60,633 bases of DNA from Nitriliruptoraceae bacterium (GCA_003565155.1 PXDB01000073.1:1-60633); one strand, 5' to 3'. Positions 44,530 through 53,177 are shown, counted from the first letter of the stretch. Program-made: numbers and translations. The notes: generated from the letters alone by a model not told the origin.

Positions 44530-45791
44530 GAGCGGGGCTGCCGGTCCTGGATGACGCGCTGCCAGTCCCGGTCGAGCGCGTCGGTGAGCGCAGCCGGCGC
44601 ATCGGGGAGGCGGACCGCAGCGAGCTCCTCCGACGGGACGGCCAGCTCCCCGAGGCCCTGCGTGACCTCCTCGGCTGCGGACCGCTCGGACGCGGAGAGG
44701 CGCGTGACATCGATCGCGAGCCCGTCCCCCCAGCCGCCTGCGGGATCGAGCTTGGCGAGCTGGAGGTCCGGCTCCAGCGCCAGGTTGGCCAGCACCATCG
44801 CCGCGCCGGCGTCGCCGGCGTTGACCGGGATGGCGAGGTAGTGGTGGTCACCGATCGTGCCGGTGTCGAACACGAAGGGACGCGCGGTGGACGGCAGTGT
44901 GCCCGCGTCGACGTTGGCGCCGATCCCGGCCGGCAGCTGGGTGAAGGTCAGGTCCACCTCGCCGTTGGCGAACAGCCGGTCGAGGTCGGCGATGTCGGTC
45001 GGGTAGGTCTCGCCTTCGCGCCACAGGAACGGTCGCAACCGCTCCAGCAAGGCGAACAGCTCCTCGGAGGCCGCGAGGTAGGCCTCCTCGTCGAAGCCGT
45101 CGGTCCAACGCTCGGCACCACCGGACAGCTCGAACAGCCACTGTGTCAGGAACCGCGTGCCGTGGAAGGCCGGCAGGGCCGGGTAGGTGAACCGGCCCGG
45201 GTTGGCCTCGATCCACTCGGCCAGCTCCGCGTAGCTGCGGGGCAGGTCGTCCGGATCGGTGCGGGTGCTGTCGTACACGAACTGGAACTGGGCGCTGCCC
45301 CAGGGCGACTCGGCCCCGTCGACGGCGATCCCGGCATCGAAGGCGACCGCCGGGTCATCCCAGTCCACCAGCGCGGCGTTCGGCAGCGACTCCGACCAAC
45401 CGGTGTGCAACGCTTCGGCCTGTCGCATGGTGGCGTGGTTCTCGCCGTTGATCCAGATCAGGTCGACCGAACCGTCCGTCGTCCGGCCGGCCTCCAGCTC
45501 GCCCAGGACCGCGTTGATGGCGTCGGCGGTGTCCGCCAGCGGTACACGGCGCAGGGTGATGCCGAGCTCCTCGAGCCGGGGGCCGTACACCTCGTCCACG
45601 AACCGGTTGATCTCCGTGCTCCCGCCCCACATGTGCAGGTCCACGGTCGTGCCGTCGGCCTCGGACAGGACCGCATCCCAGTCCGCCGGGTCGGGCAGGG
45701 GCGCAGACGCCTGGTCACCGGTGTCGGCGCAGCCGGCGGCCACCACCAGGGCAGCGGCGAGGAGCACCACGACGTTGGTCACACTGCGCAC
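44526..45791 (-). CDS. ABC transporter substrate-binding lipoprotein (YnjB-like)
   Basis: 421 residues from GTG 45791 (GTG 45782 also possible). Signal peptide with lipobox VVAAGC. The mature part resembles YnjB: VDLHMWGGSTEINRFVDE, LADTADAINAVLGE, VDLIWINGENHATMRQ and WGSAQFQFVYD. Binds an unidentified solute outside the cell and delivers it to the YnjC-like permeases. First gene of the five-gene unit. Confidence 0.88.
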   Translation of the reverse strand: MRSVTNVVVLLAAALVVAAGCADTGDQASAPLPDPADWDAVLSEADGTTVDLHMWGGSTEINRFVDEVYGPRLEELGITLRRVPLADTADAINAVLGELEAGRTTDGSVDLIWINGENHATMRQAEALHTGWSESLPNAALVDWDDPAVAFDAGIAVDGAESPWGSAQFQFVYDSTRTDPDDLPRSYAELAEWIEANPGRFTYPALPAFHGTRFLTQWLFELSGGAERWTDGFDEEAYLAASEELFALLERLRPFLWREGETYPTDIADLDRLFANGEVDLTFTQLPAGIGANVDAGTLPSTARPFVFDTGTIGDHHYLAIPVNAGDAGAAMVLANLALEPDLQLAKLDPAGGWGDGLAIDVTRLSASERSAAEEVTQGLGELAVPSEELAAVRLPDAPAALTDALDRDWQRVIQDRQPRS

Positions 45792-46208
45792 GTTGTTCGT
45801 TCCCGGTCCGACGGCTTCCTGCCAGCGTTCGCAGCCGCCAGGTCGCCCGGCGCTGTCGCGGGAGGGGGAACACGGCACGGTGTCCGGGCATTCCCTCGGC
45901 AGCCGGTCGTCGGTGACTGGCCAACCGGCTGTGGGGCGCCACGAGGGACGCAGACATCGCGTACGTCGAGTGGCGCTGCGCGGCCGTCGCAGGATCAGCG
46001 GGTTCCAAGGATCACCCGGGACGACACGGCCACCAGGCTCGCACGTCTCCACCACTCGATCCCGTGAAAGTGGCCGGTCTTCAGCGACCCACCACCCGCG
46101 CCCGCACGACCGTCCACGACTGGGCGGCTCGAGGGCACCGACCGCCCCGGCGGGTCTCGCGCAGCACGTACCGCCCTGCCCGACCTTCCTGCCATCCTCG
46201 CCGGCGAG

Positions 46209-46225
46209 GTTGTGGGATCCACAAC
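46209..46225. promoter_or_regulatory. Perfect 17-bp operator-like palindrome
   Basis: GTTGTGG-GAT-CCACAAC lies 9 bp upstream of the proposed -35 box of the hydrolase promoter, a position typical of an activator or repressor site. No regulator gene is adjacent. Confidence 0.5.
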
Positions 46226-46234
46226 GCGGACACG

Positions 46235-46262
46235 TTGACCCCTGACGGCCGCGGCGTAACGT
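46235..46262 (+). promoter_or_regulatory. Sigma-70-type promoter of the hydrolase gene
   Basis: TTGACC (46235-46240), 16-bp spacer, TAACGT (46257-46262), about 75 bp before ATG 46337. The match to consensus is fair. Confidence 0.45.
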
Positions 46263-46336
46263 CTACCTCGGGAGCGGGCCGTGGGGAGCGGCGCAGCTTG
46301 GAGGGAGACCGGCCGCGTGCCGGGGGAGGAGCCACC

Positions 46337-47392
46337 ATGGGACGGGAGATCACCGAACGCGACGTCGACACGCCACGAGGCCGACTGTACGTTCGAGAGA
46401 CCACCGAGGGCGGCACCCCGCTCGTGCTGGTCCACGGCAACTGTTCGTCGTCAGCGTTCTTCGACCGTCTCCTGGCCGACCTGCCTGAGGGGGTGCACGG
46501 CCTGGCTGTCGACCTGCGCGGTTTCGGTGACACCGAACCGTTGCCGATCGATGCGACCCGCGGTGTCCGGGACTTCGCCGACGACGTCCACGCCCTGCTC
46601 GACGCCGAGGGCCTGGACAGGCCGGCCTTCGTGGCGCACTCCGCCGGCGCCGGCGTCGTCATGCAGCTCGCGATCGATCACCCCGACCGCATCGGCCCGC
46701 TGATCCTCGAGGCGCCGATGTCGCCGTACGGCTTCGGGGGCACCCGAGACGTCCACGGCACGCCCTGCTGGCCTGACTTCGCCGGCTCCGGCGGCGGCAC
46801 CGCCAACCCCGACTTCACGGCCGGCATCGCCGCCGGTGACCGCGGCAGCGAGGACCCCGCGGCACCTCGCAACGTCCTGCGTGCCTTCTACGTCGCCCCT
46901 GACTACGCCTATGACGACGAAGAGGCCCTCCTGGACTCGTTGCTGACGACCCGTATCGGCGACGACCACTACCCGGGACCGGCGACGCCGAGCCATCACT
47001 GGCCGGGCACCGCGCCGGCGGACACCGGCATGAACAACGCCATCTCGCCCCGGTACTTCGATGTGAGCTCGTTCGCCGACATCGATCCCAAGCCGCCGGT
47101 GACCTGGGTGCGCGGCTCGGTCGACCTGATCGTCTCGGATACCTCGATGCTGGACATCGGCCATCTCGGTGCGCTCGGCGCGGTGCCCGGCTGGCCCGGC
47201 GAGGACGCGTACCCGGCCCAGCCGATGGTGACCCAGATGCGTGCGGTGCTCGACCGGTACGCCGCCGGTGGTGGCCACTACGACGAGGTGGTCCTCGATG
47301 GCATCGGGCACAGCCCGCACCTGGAGGCCCCTGACCGCTTCCTCGAGCTGGTGCTCGACGCGCTGCACGACCACGCCGACCTGGACGCGTGA
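46337..47392 (+). CDS. Alpha/beta hydrolase
   Basis: 351 residues, cytoplasmic. Oxyanion tract LVLVHGNCSSSAFFD, nucleophile elbow AHSAGAG (Ser near 107), acidic residue in TWVRGSVDLIVSD and His in DGIGHSPHLEAPDRF near the end, so the triad is complete. A long cap region with TPSHHWPGTAPAD lies between. GGGGGAGGAG precedes ATG 46337. Substrate unknown. Confidence 0.88.
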   Translation: MGREITERDVDTPRGRLYVRETTEGGTPLVLVHGNCSSSAFFDRLLADLPEGVHGLAVDLRGFGDTEPLPIDATRGVRDFADDVHALLDAEGLDRPAFVAHSAGAGVVMQLAIDHPDRIGPLILEAPMSPYGFGGTRDVHGTPCWPDFAGSGGGTANPDFTAGIAAGDRGSEDPAAPRNVLRAFYVAPDYAYDDEEALLDSLLTTRIGDDHYPGPATPSHHWPGTAPADTGMNNAISPRYFDVSSFADIDPKPPVTWVRGSVDLIVSDTSMLDIGHLGALGAVPGWPGEDAYPAQPMVTQMRAVLDRYAAGGGHYDEVVLDGIGHSPHLEAPDRFLELVLDALHDHADLDA

Positions 47393-47576
47393 GACGGGCC
47401 GCAGCGCGTTGCAGGGCGACCTTTCGTCGTAGGCCCGCCCGCCGCTGCATCGATGGCCTGCCGCACTGGCGTCACGCCGGCGGTGAGGTGGCGGCCCCGC
47501 GGTCGACGGCGTGACCGCTCGGGGGTACCGACGGGCTGCTGCGGCAGCCGGCTGGTCTGCGGCTCGGGTGATGGGC

Positions 47577-47930
47577 TCAGGCTGAACCGCCGGACCCCGG
47601 CGGAGGCGTCAGGGTCTCGCCGGTGAGCTCAGCCAGCTTGCTTCGGATCCGGGCGAGCAGTTCCACGCCCTGCTCGGTGGCCTCGTAGAACCGCCGGCGT
47701 CGGCCGTCATCGATGCGTTCGGTACTGGCGAGGTAGCCGTGCTCCTCGAGGGTGTGCAGGATGGGGTAGAGGGTGCCCACGGAGATGTCGTAGCCGTGCT
47801 CGACGAGCTCGTCGCGCATCCACAGCCCGTAGATGGGGTGCTCCGCGGCGTGGTGGAGGACGTGGATACGGATGAACGCGAGCTCGATGTCGCGGAGCAG
47901 CTTCGGGTCGTCGCCCATCTCGGACCTCAT
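47577..47930 (-). CDS. PadR family transcriptional regulator
   Basis: 117 residues. Winged helix: IHVLHHAAEHPIYGLWMRDEL, VGTLYPILHTLEEHGYL, and the wing DGRRRRFYEATEQG, with a short C-terminal dimer helix. It lies 13 bp downstream of chrA on the same strand, the chrA-PadR arrangement known in actinobacteria, and probably binds the dyad at 49278-49305. Confidence 0.9.
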   Translation of the reverse strand: MRSEMGDDPKLLRDIELAFIRIHVLHHAAEHPIYGLWMRDELVEHGYDISVGTLYPILHTLEEHGYLASTERIDDGRRRRFYEATEQGVELLARIRSKLAELTGETLTPPPGSGGSA

Positions 47931-47943
47931 CCCGCGTCGGCCG

Positions 47944-49248
47944 TCATCCCAGGAACCGTACGAGCAGGTAGCCGGCGAGTCCCGCGATCGGGATGAGGGT
48001 GATGGCGCTGATGCGGGTCAACAGCAGCAGGGCGAGGGCGCCGGCCGCCAGGAGCGCGGTGGGGAGGTCGACCACCACACGCAGGGCGATCTCGATGGCG
48101 ACGGCGAGCATGACGCCCAGCACCGCGGCGGTGAGTCCCTTCAGGACCTTCGTGGCGAGGGTGGAGCGCTTGATGGCGGGCATGATGCGCCCGAGCAGCA
48201 TCGCGAGGAAGAAGGAGGGGACGAAGATGGCAAGGGTGGCCACCACCGCGCCGGGCAACCCACCGAGGAGGTAGCCGATGGCGGTGGAGACGGTGAACAG
48301 CGGGCCGGGGGTCATCTCGCCGATGACCAGCGCCTCGATCAGCTGTGGGGTGGTCAGCAGCCCGGTGCGTTCCACCAGGTCGGTCTGCAGGTAGGCGACC
48401 AGCAGGTAGCCCGAGCCGTAGAGGGTGATACCGAACTTGAGGAACAGCCAGGCCAGCTGCCCGATGGTCTCCGGGTCGGCCGAGGGTGACGGGGCGGCAC
48501 CCAGCAGCCACGGCGAGGAGCTCAGCAGCATCGCCGGTGCGCCGCCCCGCCGCCAGGTGCTGTACAGCGCGATACCCGCGATCGCGCCCAGCGCGAGCAC
48601 GAGCAGCTCGTTGATCCCGAACAGCCCGAGCGCCAGCGCGACCACGAACACGCCGCGGGTGCGCAGGTCGCTGGCGGCCTTCGGTGCGAGCTTGACCATC
48701 GCGACCGCGATGATGGCCAGCACCACCGGCTGGATGCCGTAGAAGATGGCGTCCATCACGGGGAGTTCGCGGAAGGTGACGTACAGCCAGGTGACAGCCA
48801 GGGTGATCAGCGCGGCGGGGAGCATGAAGCCCATGCCGGCCGCCCACACCCCGAGGTTGCCGCGCTGGACGTAACCGATGTGCATGGTCATCTGGGTGGA
48901 GTTCGGCCCGGGCAGCAGGTTGGTGGCCGCCATCAGGTCGAGGAAGTGGCGGCGGTCCACCCACCGGCGTTTCTCCACGATCTCGCTGTCCATCATCGCG
49001 ATGTGGGCGACCGGGCCACCGAAGGCGATCACCCCCAGCTTGACGAACATCCCGATCAGCTGTCCCCACGACGCCCCCACCTCTGCGAACTCCGGCTGGA
49101 ACGGACGGAGCCCGGTTGCGCTCGCTGACCTCCCGGATGGTGTCGAGGACCCGTCGGTGGTCTCGTGACCCTCACCAGTGGTGGTCGCCTCACTCGCACC
49201 AGGGTCCTCGGACGGGCGCTGGCCATCCCCCTCCGCAGCGTCGGTCAT
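47944..49248 (-). CDS. chrA: Chromate transporter ChrA, two-domain form
   Basis: 434 residues with duplicated CHR domains and about ten membrane segments. First repeat has FVKLGVIAFGGPVAHIAMM and ATNLLPGPNSTQM; the second FLKFGITLYGSGYLLVAYL and IGEMTPGPLFTVSTAIGYLLGG. Exports chromate. A hydrophilic N-terminal tail of about 50 residues precedes the first domain. AGGAG precedes ATG 49248. Confidence 0.93.
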   Translation of the reverse strand: MTDAAEGDGQRPSEDPGASEATTTGEGHETTDGSSTPSGRSASATGLRPFQPEFAEVGASWGQLIGMFVKLGVIAFGGPVAHIAMMDSEIVEKRRWVDRRHFLDLMAATNLLPGPNSTQMTMHIGYVQRGNLGVWAAGMGFMLPAALITLAVTWLYVTFRELPVMDAIFYGIQPVVLAIIAVAMVKLAPKAASDLRTRGVFVVALALGLFGINELLVLALGAIAGIALYSTWRRGGAPAMLLSSSPWLLGAAPSPSADPETIGQLAWLFLKFGITLYGSGYLLVAYLQTDLVERTGLLTTPQLIEALVIGEMTPGPLFTVSTAIGYLLGGLPGAVVATLAIFVPSFFLAMLLGRIMPAIKRSTLATKVLKGLTAAVLGVMLAVAIEIALRVVVDLPTALLAAGALALLLLTRISAITLIPIAGLAGYLLVRFLG

Positions 49249-49277
49249 CGACCCGCTCCTGTACGGCCGAGGCCGTG

Positions 49278-49305
49278 TATCGGAACCCGTTATCGGGATC
49301 CGATA
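49278..49305. promoter_or_regulatory. 28-bp dyad, likely PadR operator of chrA
   Basis: Arms TATCGGA / TCCGATA frame inner arms CCCG / CGGG: the 28-bp site matches its own reverse complement at 24 positions. It starts 30 bp upstream of the chrA ATG, so it overlaps or abuts the promoter. Also readable as two direct repeats starting TATCGG. Confidence 0.7.
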
Positions 49306-49406
49306 GTACAGTGTTGGGCCCCGATGCAGCCTCCGCCCGTGACCGCGACGTGCGGTGGCGTAGCCCGCGCGCGCCAGGACGACCGATGGGGGACGGAGGT
49401 GGATGG

Positions 49407-49734
49407 GTGAGCACCGCGCGGACGCTGGCCGGCCGCCACCTGCGCCGTGCTCCCTGGATGACCGCGGTGATCGCCGTGGCCATGCTCGCCCTGGCGTTCA
49501 CTGACAGCGGATCGAAGGAGCCGGCCGACGAGCACTCGCTCATCGGGGAGCGCGTGACGCTTCGACCGGTTCTTCCGGGCCGGCCCCGCGCGCCGTCACG
49601 TGGCTGGCAGCCGTATCGGCCTGACCATCAGCCGGGCGATCGTCGACGGCCACGGCGGCACCCTGACCGCCCACAGCGACGGGCCGGGACGCGGTGCGAC
49701 CTTCACGGTACGCCTGCCCCGTCGTCGACCGTGA
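49407..49734 (+). pseudogene. Histidine-kinase remnant
   Basis: Codons 49558-49734 encode RFDRFFRAGPARRHVAGS, IGLTISRAIVDGHGG and GRGATFTVRLP, the C-terminal G2 part of a HATPase domain, but the frame opens only after a TGA at 49555-49557. The part before it (from GTG 49407), in another frame, has one membrane helix (PWMTAVIAVAMLALAF) and ends in a GERV tract where kinases read ERVFDRFF, so a frameshift near 49555 is likely. The HisKA domain and most of HATPase are missing. The 3' end overlaps the ATPase gene by 32 bp. Confidence 0.7.
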
Positions 49735-51817
49735 GCTGTACCCGCCGCAGCAGCTGGGCGTTCAGGGCGACGATGACCGTGGAGGTGCTCATCAGGATCG
49801 CCCCGAGCGCCATGGGCAGCACGAACCCGACCGGCGCGAGCACCCCGGCAGCCAGGGGGATGGCGACGAGGTTGTAGCCCGCGGCCCACCACAGGTTCTG
49901 CAGCATCTTGCGGTAGCTGGCCGCCGACAGCCGACGGACGGCGACGACGCCGCGGGGGTCGTCGGAGGCGAGCACGATCCCGGCGGACTCGATCGCGACG
50001 TCGGTGCCGGCCCCGATCGCGATGCCGACGTCGGCGCGTGCGAGCGCCGGGGCGTCGTTGACGCCGTCGCCGACCATCGCGACGGTCATCCCACGGGCCT
50101 GCAGTTCGGCGACCTTCGCGTCCTTGTCCTCGGGCAGGACCTCCGCGAAGACCTCGTCGATCGCCAGCTCGCTGGCGACCGCGTCGGCGACCTGCCGGGC
50201 ATCACCGGTGACCATGGCGACCGTGACACCGGCGGCGTGGAGCTGGTCCACGGCCTGGCGGGACACCTCCCGGACCTCGTCCTCCAGGCTCAGCGCGCCG
50301 ATCACCTCGTCAGCACGGACGACGTACAGCACCGCCGCGCCGCGTTCGCGCCACACGTCGGTCGGGTCGGAGAGCTCGGAAGCGACGTCCAGGTGGCGTT
50401 CCCGGAGCAGCGCGGGACCGCCGACCGCGACCATGGCGCCGTCGACCTCGGCCTCGACGCCGCGGCCGGTCATGGACCGGAAGCCGGCAGCGATCGGGAG
50501 GTCCCCGACCCGATCGCGTGCGAAGGCGTGGATGGCGCGTGCCAGCGGGTGCTCCGAGTCCGCCTCGACCGCTCCAGCGACTGCGAGCAGCTCGTCTTCC
50601 TCGTGCCCATCGACGCTGGCGAGGTCGGTGACGACGTGCTCGCCGCGGGTCAGTGTCCCGGTCTTGTCGAACAGGACCGCGTCGACCGTGCGTACCTTCT
50701 CCAGCGCCAGGCGGTCCTTGACCAGTACCCCGGAGCGGGCGGACTTCGAGGTGGAGATGGCGGTCACCAGCGGGATCGCGAGCCACACGAGAGCTGTGAT
50801 CGCGCCAGCCGCGATGGCGAGGTAGAACAGCAGCGCGGCCGCCCGGTCAGCCAGCACCTGGGTGCGTGAACGGGACGCCTGCGCCTCGGCGACCATCCGT
50901 TGGATGCCGGCCAACGCCGTCTCTTCGCCGGTGGCGGTCACCGCGATCCGCAGGGACGCGTCCGCGACCACCGTGCCGGCCACCACCCGGTCACCGGCCG
51001 AGCGCGACACCGGGGTGGACTCACCGGTGATCATCGACTCGTCCACATCGCCGGTGCCCTCCACCACCTCCCCGTCGGCCGGGATGCGTGCCCCGGGGCG
51101 CACGAGCAGGACGTCGCCTTCCGTGAGCTCTGCGATCGCCACGGTCTCCACCGACCCGTCGTCGCGGACCCGGTTGGCGTCGTCGGGCAGCAGCTCCGCG
51201 AGCGCCGCGAGCGCACCCTGCGCCTGCCCGATCGCACGCATCTCGATCCAGTGACCGAGCAGCATGACCGCGATCAGCAGGCTCAGCTCCCACCACACCT
51301 CCTGGGTGAACAACCCGAGTGCGGTCGCCATCGACGCCACGTAGGCGACCGTGACCGCGAGCGAGATGAGCAGCATCATGCCCGGACGACGGTCCCTGGC
51401 CTCCTGCACCCCACCGGTCAGGAACGGCCAGCCGCCGTAGAAGAAGATGATCGACCCCAGCACGGGGCCGAACAGCGCCACGCCGGGCACCTCCGGCGCC
51501 GTGAAGCCGAGCAGGTCCTGGACCTCCTGCGACCAGATCAGCACCGGCACCGACAGCAGCGCGGTCAACCAGAAGCGGTCCCGGAACACCGCCGCGTGGT
51601 CGCCGTGGTGGCCGTGGCCGGCCTGGTCGCCGTGGCTGCCCTGCGAGGTGTCATGTCCGTGGTCGTGGTGGTCGCCGTGGTCGTCGCGCACCACGGGTGC
51701 GTCGTCGGTCGGAGCAGCTGCCGGCCGTTCGGTCCGGCCATCGTGCGTAGCGTCGCGGTCCTGTGCGGTGAGCCGGCTTCCGGATGGGTACGCGCGCTCG
51801 TGCGTGGGCTCGGACAT
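49703..51817 (-). CDS. CopB-like copper P-type ATPase lacking the CPH segment
   Basis: 704 residues. His-rich N-terminus (DDHGDHHDHGHD at about 45-56), membrane helices, actuator loop with DESMITGESTPVS, phosphorylation Asp384 in LFDKTGTLT, ATP-binding domain, and MVGDGVNDAPALARADVG hinge. Between ITALVWL (to 346) and AIPLVTAIST (347 on), relatives carry about 30 residues with the metal-binding CPH motif (ACPHALGL); here they are absent, in frame. Metal transport is therefore doubtful. AGGAG precedes ATG 51817. A CsoR-like box lies upstream. Confidence 0.88.
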   Translation of the reverse strand: MSEPTHERAYPSGSRLTAQDRDATHDGRTERPAAAPTDDAPVVRDDHGDHHDHGHDTSQGSHGDQAGHGHHGDHAAVFRDRFWLTALLSVPVLIWSQEVQDLLGFTAPEVPGVALFGPVLGSIIFFYGGWPFLTGGVQEARDRRPGMMLLISLAVTVAYVASMATALGLFTQEVWWELSLLIAVMLLGHWIEMRAIGQAQGALAALAELLPDDANRVRDDGSVETVAIAELTEGDVLLVRPGARIPADGEVVEGTGDVDESMITGESTPVSRSAGDRVVAGTVVADASLRIAVTATGEETALAGIQRMVAEAQASRSRTQVLADRAAALLFYLAIAAGAITALVWLAIPLVTAISTSKSARSGVLVKDRLALEKVRTVDAVLFDKTGTLTRGEHVVTDLASVDGHEEDELLAVAGAVEADSEHPLARAIHAFARDRVGDLPIAAGFRSMTGRGVEAEVDGAMVAVGGPALLRERHLDVASELSDPTDVWRERGAAVLYVVRADEVIGALSLEDEVREVSRQAVDQLHAAGVTVAMVTGDARQVADAVASELAIDEVFAEVLPEDKDAKVAELQARGMTVAMVGDGVNDAPALARADVGIAIGAGTDVAIESAGIVLASDDPRGVVAVRRLSAASYRKMLQNLWWAAGYNLVAIPLAAGVLAPVGFVLPMALGAILMSTSTVIVALNAQLLRRVQLTVDDGAGVP

Positions 51818-51925
51818 GCTGCGGGCTCCTGTGCGTTGCGGGTTGCCCGGGGGCGTGACGCACTCGGCGCAGTGCTCCGCCCGACCTGGTGTCCGGACCG
51901 GGGGTCCCTCGACGATCGCTCAGGG

Positions 51926-51940
51926 TACCCTAGGGGGGTA
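51926..51940. promoter_or_regulatory. CsoR-like operator
   Basis: TACCCTAGGGGGGTA, a pseudo-palindrome of the kind bound by copper-sensing CsoR regulators, 109 bp upstream of the P-type ATPase ATG. No csoR gene is in the window. Confidence 0.55.
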
Positions 51941-51986
51941 TTCTGCCAACCGGGTGACGTTGGATGCCCCAGCCGACCGCCAGGAT

Positions 51987-52013
51987 CTGCGACACGACGG
52001 TAGTATGTCGCAG
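51987..52013. promoter_or_regulatory. Operator-like dyad upstream of blaI-family gene
   Basis: Perfect 8-bp arms CTGCGACA / TGTCGCAG with an 11-nt spacer, containing GTAGTAT at 52000-52006. It ends 14 bp before the regulator's start, fitting autorepression. Confidence 0.6.
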
Positions 52014-52027
52014 GGATCGGGGAAGGC

Positions 52028-52438
52028 GTGGAGGCCGTCGTGAGCGCAGCACGTGCGGAAGGGTTGCTGGGCCCGTTGGAGTACGCCGTCATGCAGGCGC
52101 TGTGGGACACCTCGCCGGCGTCGGTGCCGGCGGTCCTCGAGGTGGTGAACAGCCAACGGGCGGCCGAAGACCAGCTGGCGTACACCACCGTCATGACGGT
52201 CCTGAGCCGTCTGCACGAGAAGGGCCTGCTCGTACGGGACCGTCGAGGGCGTGGCTACGACTACGCACCTCGCTACAGCGAAGCGGGCCTGGTCGCGCAC
52301 CTGAGCGAACGGGAGGTGCAGGGGCTGCTCGACCGCTACGGCGAGGTGGCACTGGCGCAGTTCGCCGCCGCGGTCGACCGGGCCGATCAGGGCTTGTTGG
52401 CCAGGTTGCGTGACGCCGCGGAGGCCGACGATGCGTGA
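52028..52438 (+). CDS. BlaI/MecI/CopY family repressor
   Basis: 136 residues. Winged helix: LGPLEYAVMQALWDTSPASVPAVLEVV, LAYTTVMTVLSRLHEKGLL and the wing DRRGRGYDYAPRYS; C-terminal dimer helices. Regulators of this family are inactivated by a membrane protease or by copper. GTG 52028 follows GGAAGG; GTG 52040 is an alternative. It overlaps the M56 gene by 8 nt, the classic BlaI-BlaR1 pair layout. Confidence 0.92.
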   Translation: MEAVVSAARAEGLLGPLEYAVMQALWDTSPASVPAVLEVVNSQRAAEDQLAYTTVMTVLSRLHEKGLLVRDRRGRGYDYAPRYSEAGLVAHLSEREVQGLLDRYGEVALAQFAAAVDRADQGLLARLRDAAEADDA

Positions 52439-53177
52439 GCGGCTGGTCGTTGCAGCCTTCGGGCTGGGCCTTGGGGTCTTCTGCGGCTCCGGTCTCCTCG
52501 TGGGCCACCACCACCCGGGGCTGGGGTTGTTGGTCGGTGTCCTCGCCGCACTCACCACCTCGCTCCTCTTCTGGGCGGCGTTGCGGCATGTGGCCCTGGT
52601 GCGCGGGCTTCGGCGATGCTCGGCTCCTGCGCAGCTCGCTGGCATCCCGGTGCGGACCGGGCAGATCGGCGAAGCCGCCTTCGTGGCAGGGCTCCACCGG
52701 CCGACCATCTACTGCGATGCGGCGCTGCCGGAGCGGTTGACCGCAGCCGAGTTGCGTGCCGTCCTGCTCCACGAGCGTGCGCACCAGGTAGCGCTCGATC
52801 CGGCACGACTGCTCCTGCTCGGGCTCGTGGCCCCGGTCCTTCGACGGTTCGCATGGGGGCGACAGTGGCTCGCCGTCGCCGTCGCACGACGCGAGATCGA
52901 GGCGGACCGGTACGCGTTGTCGCGCGGCGCACGCCGTCAGGATCTGGCGAGCGCGCTGCTGCAGCTACCGGCGATGACGAACGCCCACGTTGCCGGCTTC
53001 ACGTCGGCCGTCGACCTGCGGCTGCAGGCCCTGCTCGGTGACATCCAGCAGGTACGCGCGCCGCTGGCGGTGCGGTCCGGCATGACCTTCCTCGGTGGCA
53101 GCGTGGCCGGGGCCGTGCTGTGCACCTGGCTGCTGCATTGGTGGTTGTCGTCGAGCTTCGGCCTCTTGTGCTGCTGA
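52431..53177 (+). CDS. M56 family (BlaR1-like) metallopeptidase
   Basis: 248 residues. Two N-terminal membrane segments (about 5-50), zinc motif H114-E-R-A-H118 in LLHERAHQ, the downstream Glu in RREIEADRYAL, and a C-terminal helix (GSVAGAVLCTWLLHWWL). Lacks the penicillin-binding sensor domain of BlaR1, so its signal is not a beta-lactam in any obvious way. Probably cleaves or controls the overlapping BlaI-type repressor. Confidence 0.9.
   Translation: MRERLVVAAFGLGLGVFCGSGLLVGHHHPGLGLLVGVLAALTTSLLFWAALRHVALVRGLRRCSAPAQLAGIPVRTGQIGEAAFVAGLHRPTIYCDAALPERLTAAELRAVLLHERAHQVALDPARLLLLGLVAPVLRRFAWGRQWLAVAVARREIEADRYALSRGARRQDLASALLQLPAMTNAHVAGFTSAVDLRLQALLGDIQQVRAPLAVRSGMTFLGGSVAGAVLCTWLLHWWLSSSFGLLCC

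Larger units (their letters stand above)
45792..46336. other. 545-bp intergenic region between divergent genes
   Basis: No convincing coding sequence. The right part holds a palindrome and a promoter for the hydrolase (listed separately); the left part must hold the promoter of the ABC operon, but I could not place it. The frames open here have no recognisable protein. Confidence 0.6.

Noticed and set aside
49555..49557. TGA as a fourth selenocysteine codon in the kinase remnant
   Set aside because: No suitable hairpin follows by eye, the flanking residues are not a redox site, and the upstream frame has no kinase homology.
52431..53177. Beta-lactam sensor BlaR1
   Set aside because: Only the M56 domain is present; the penicillin-binding sensor domain is missing and no beta-lactamase is nearby.
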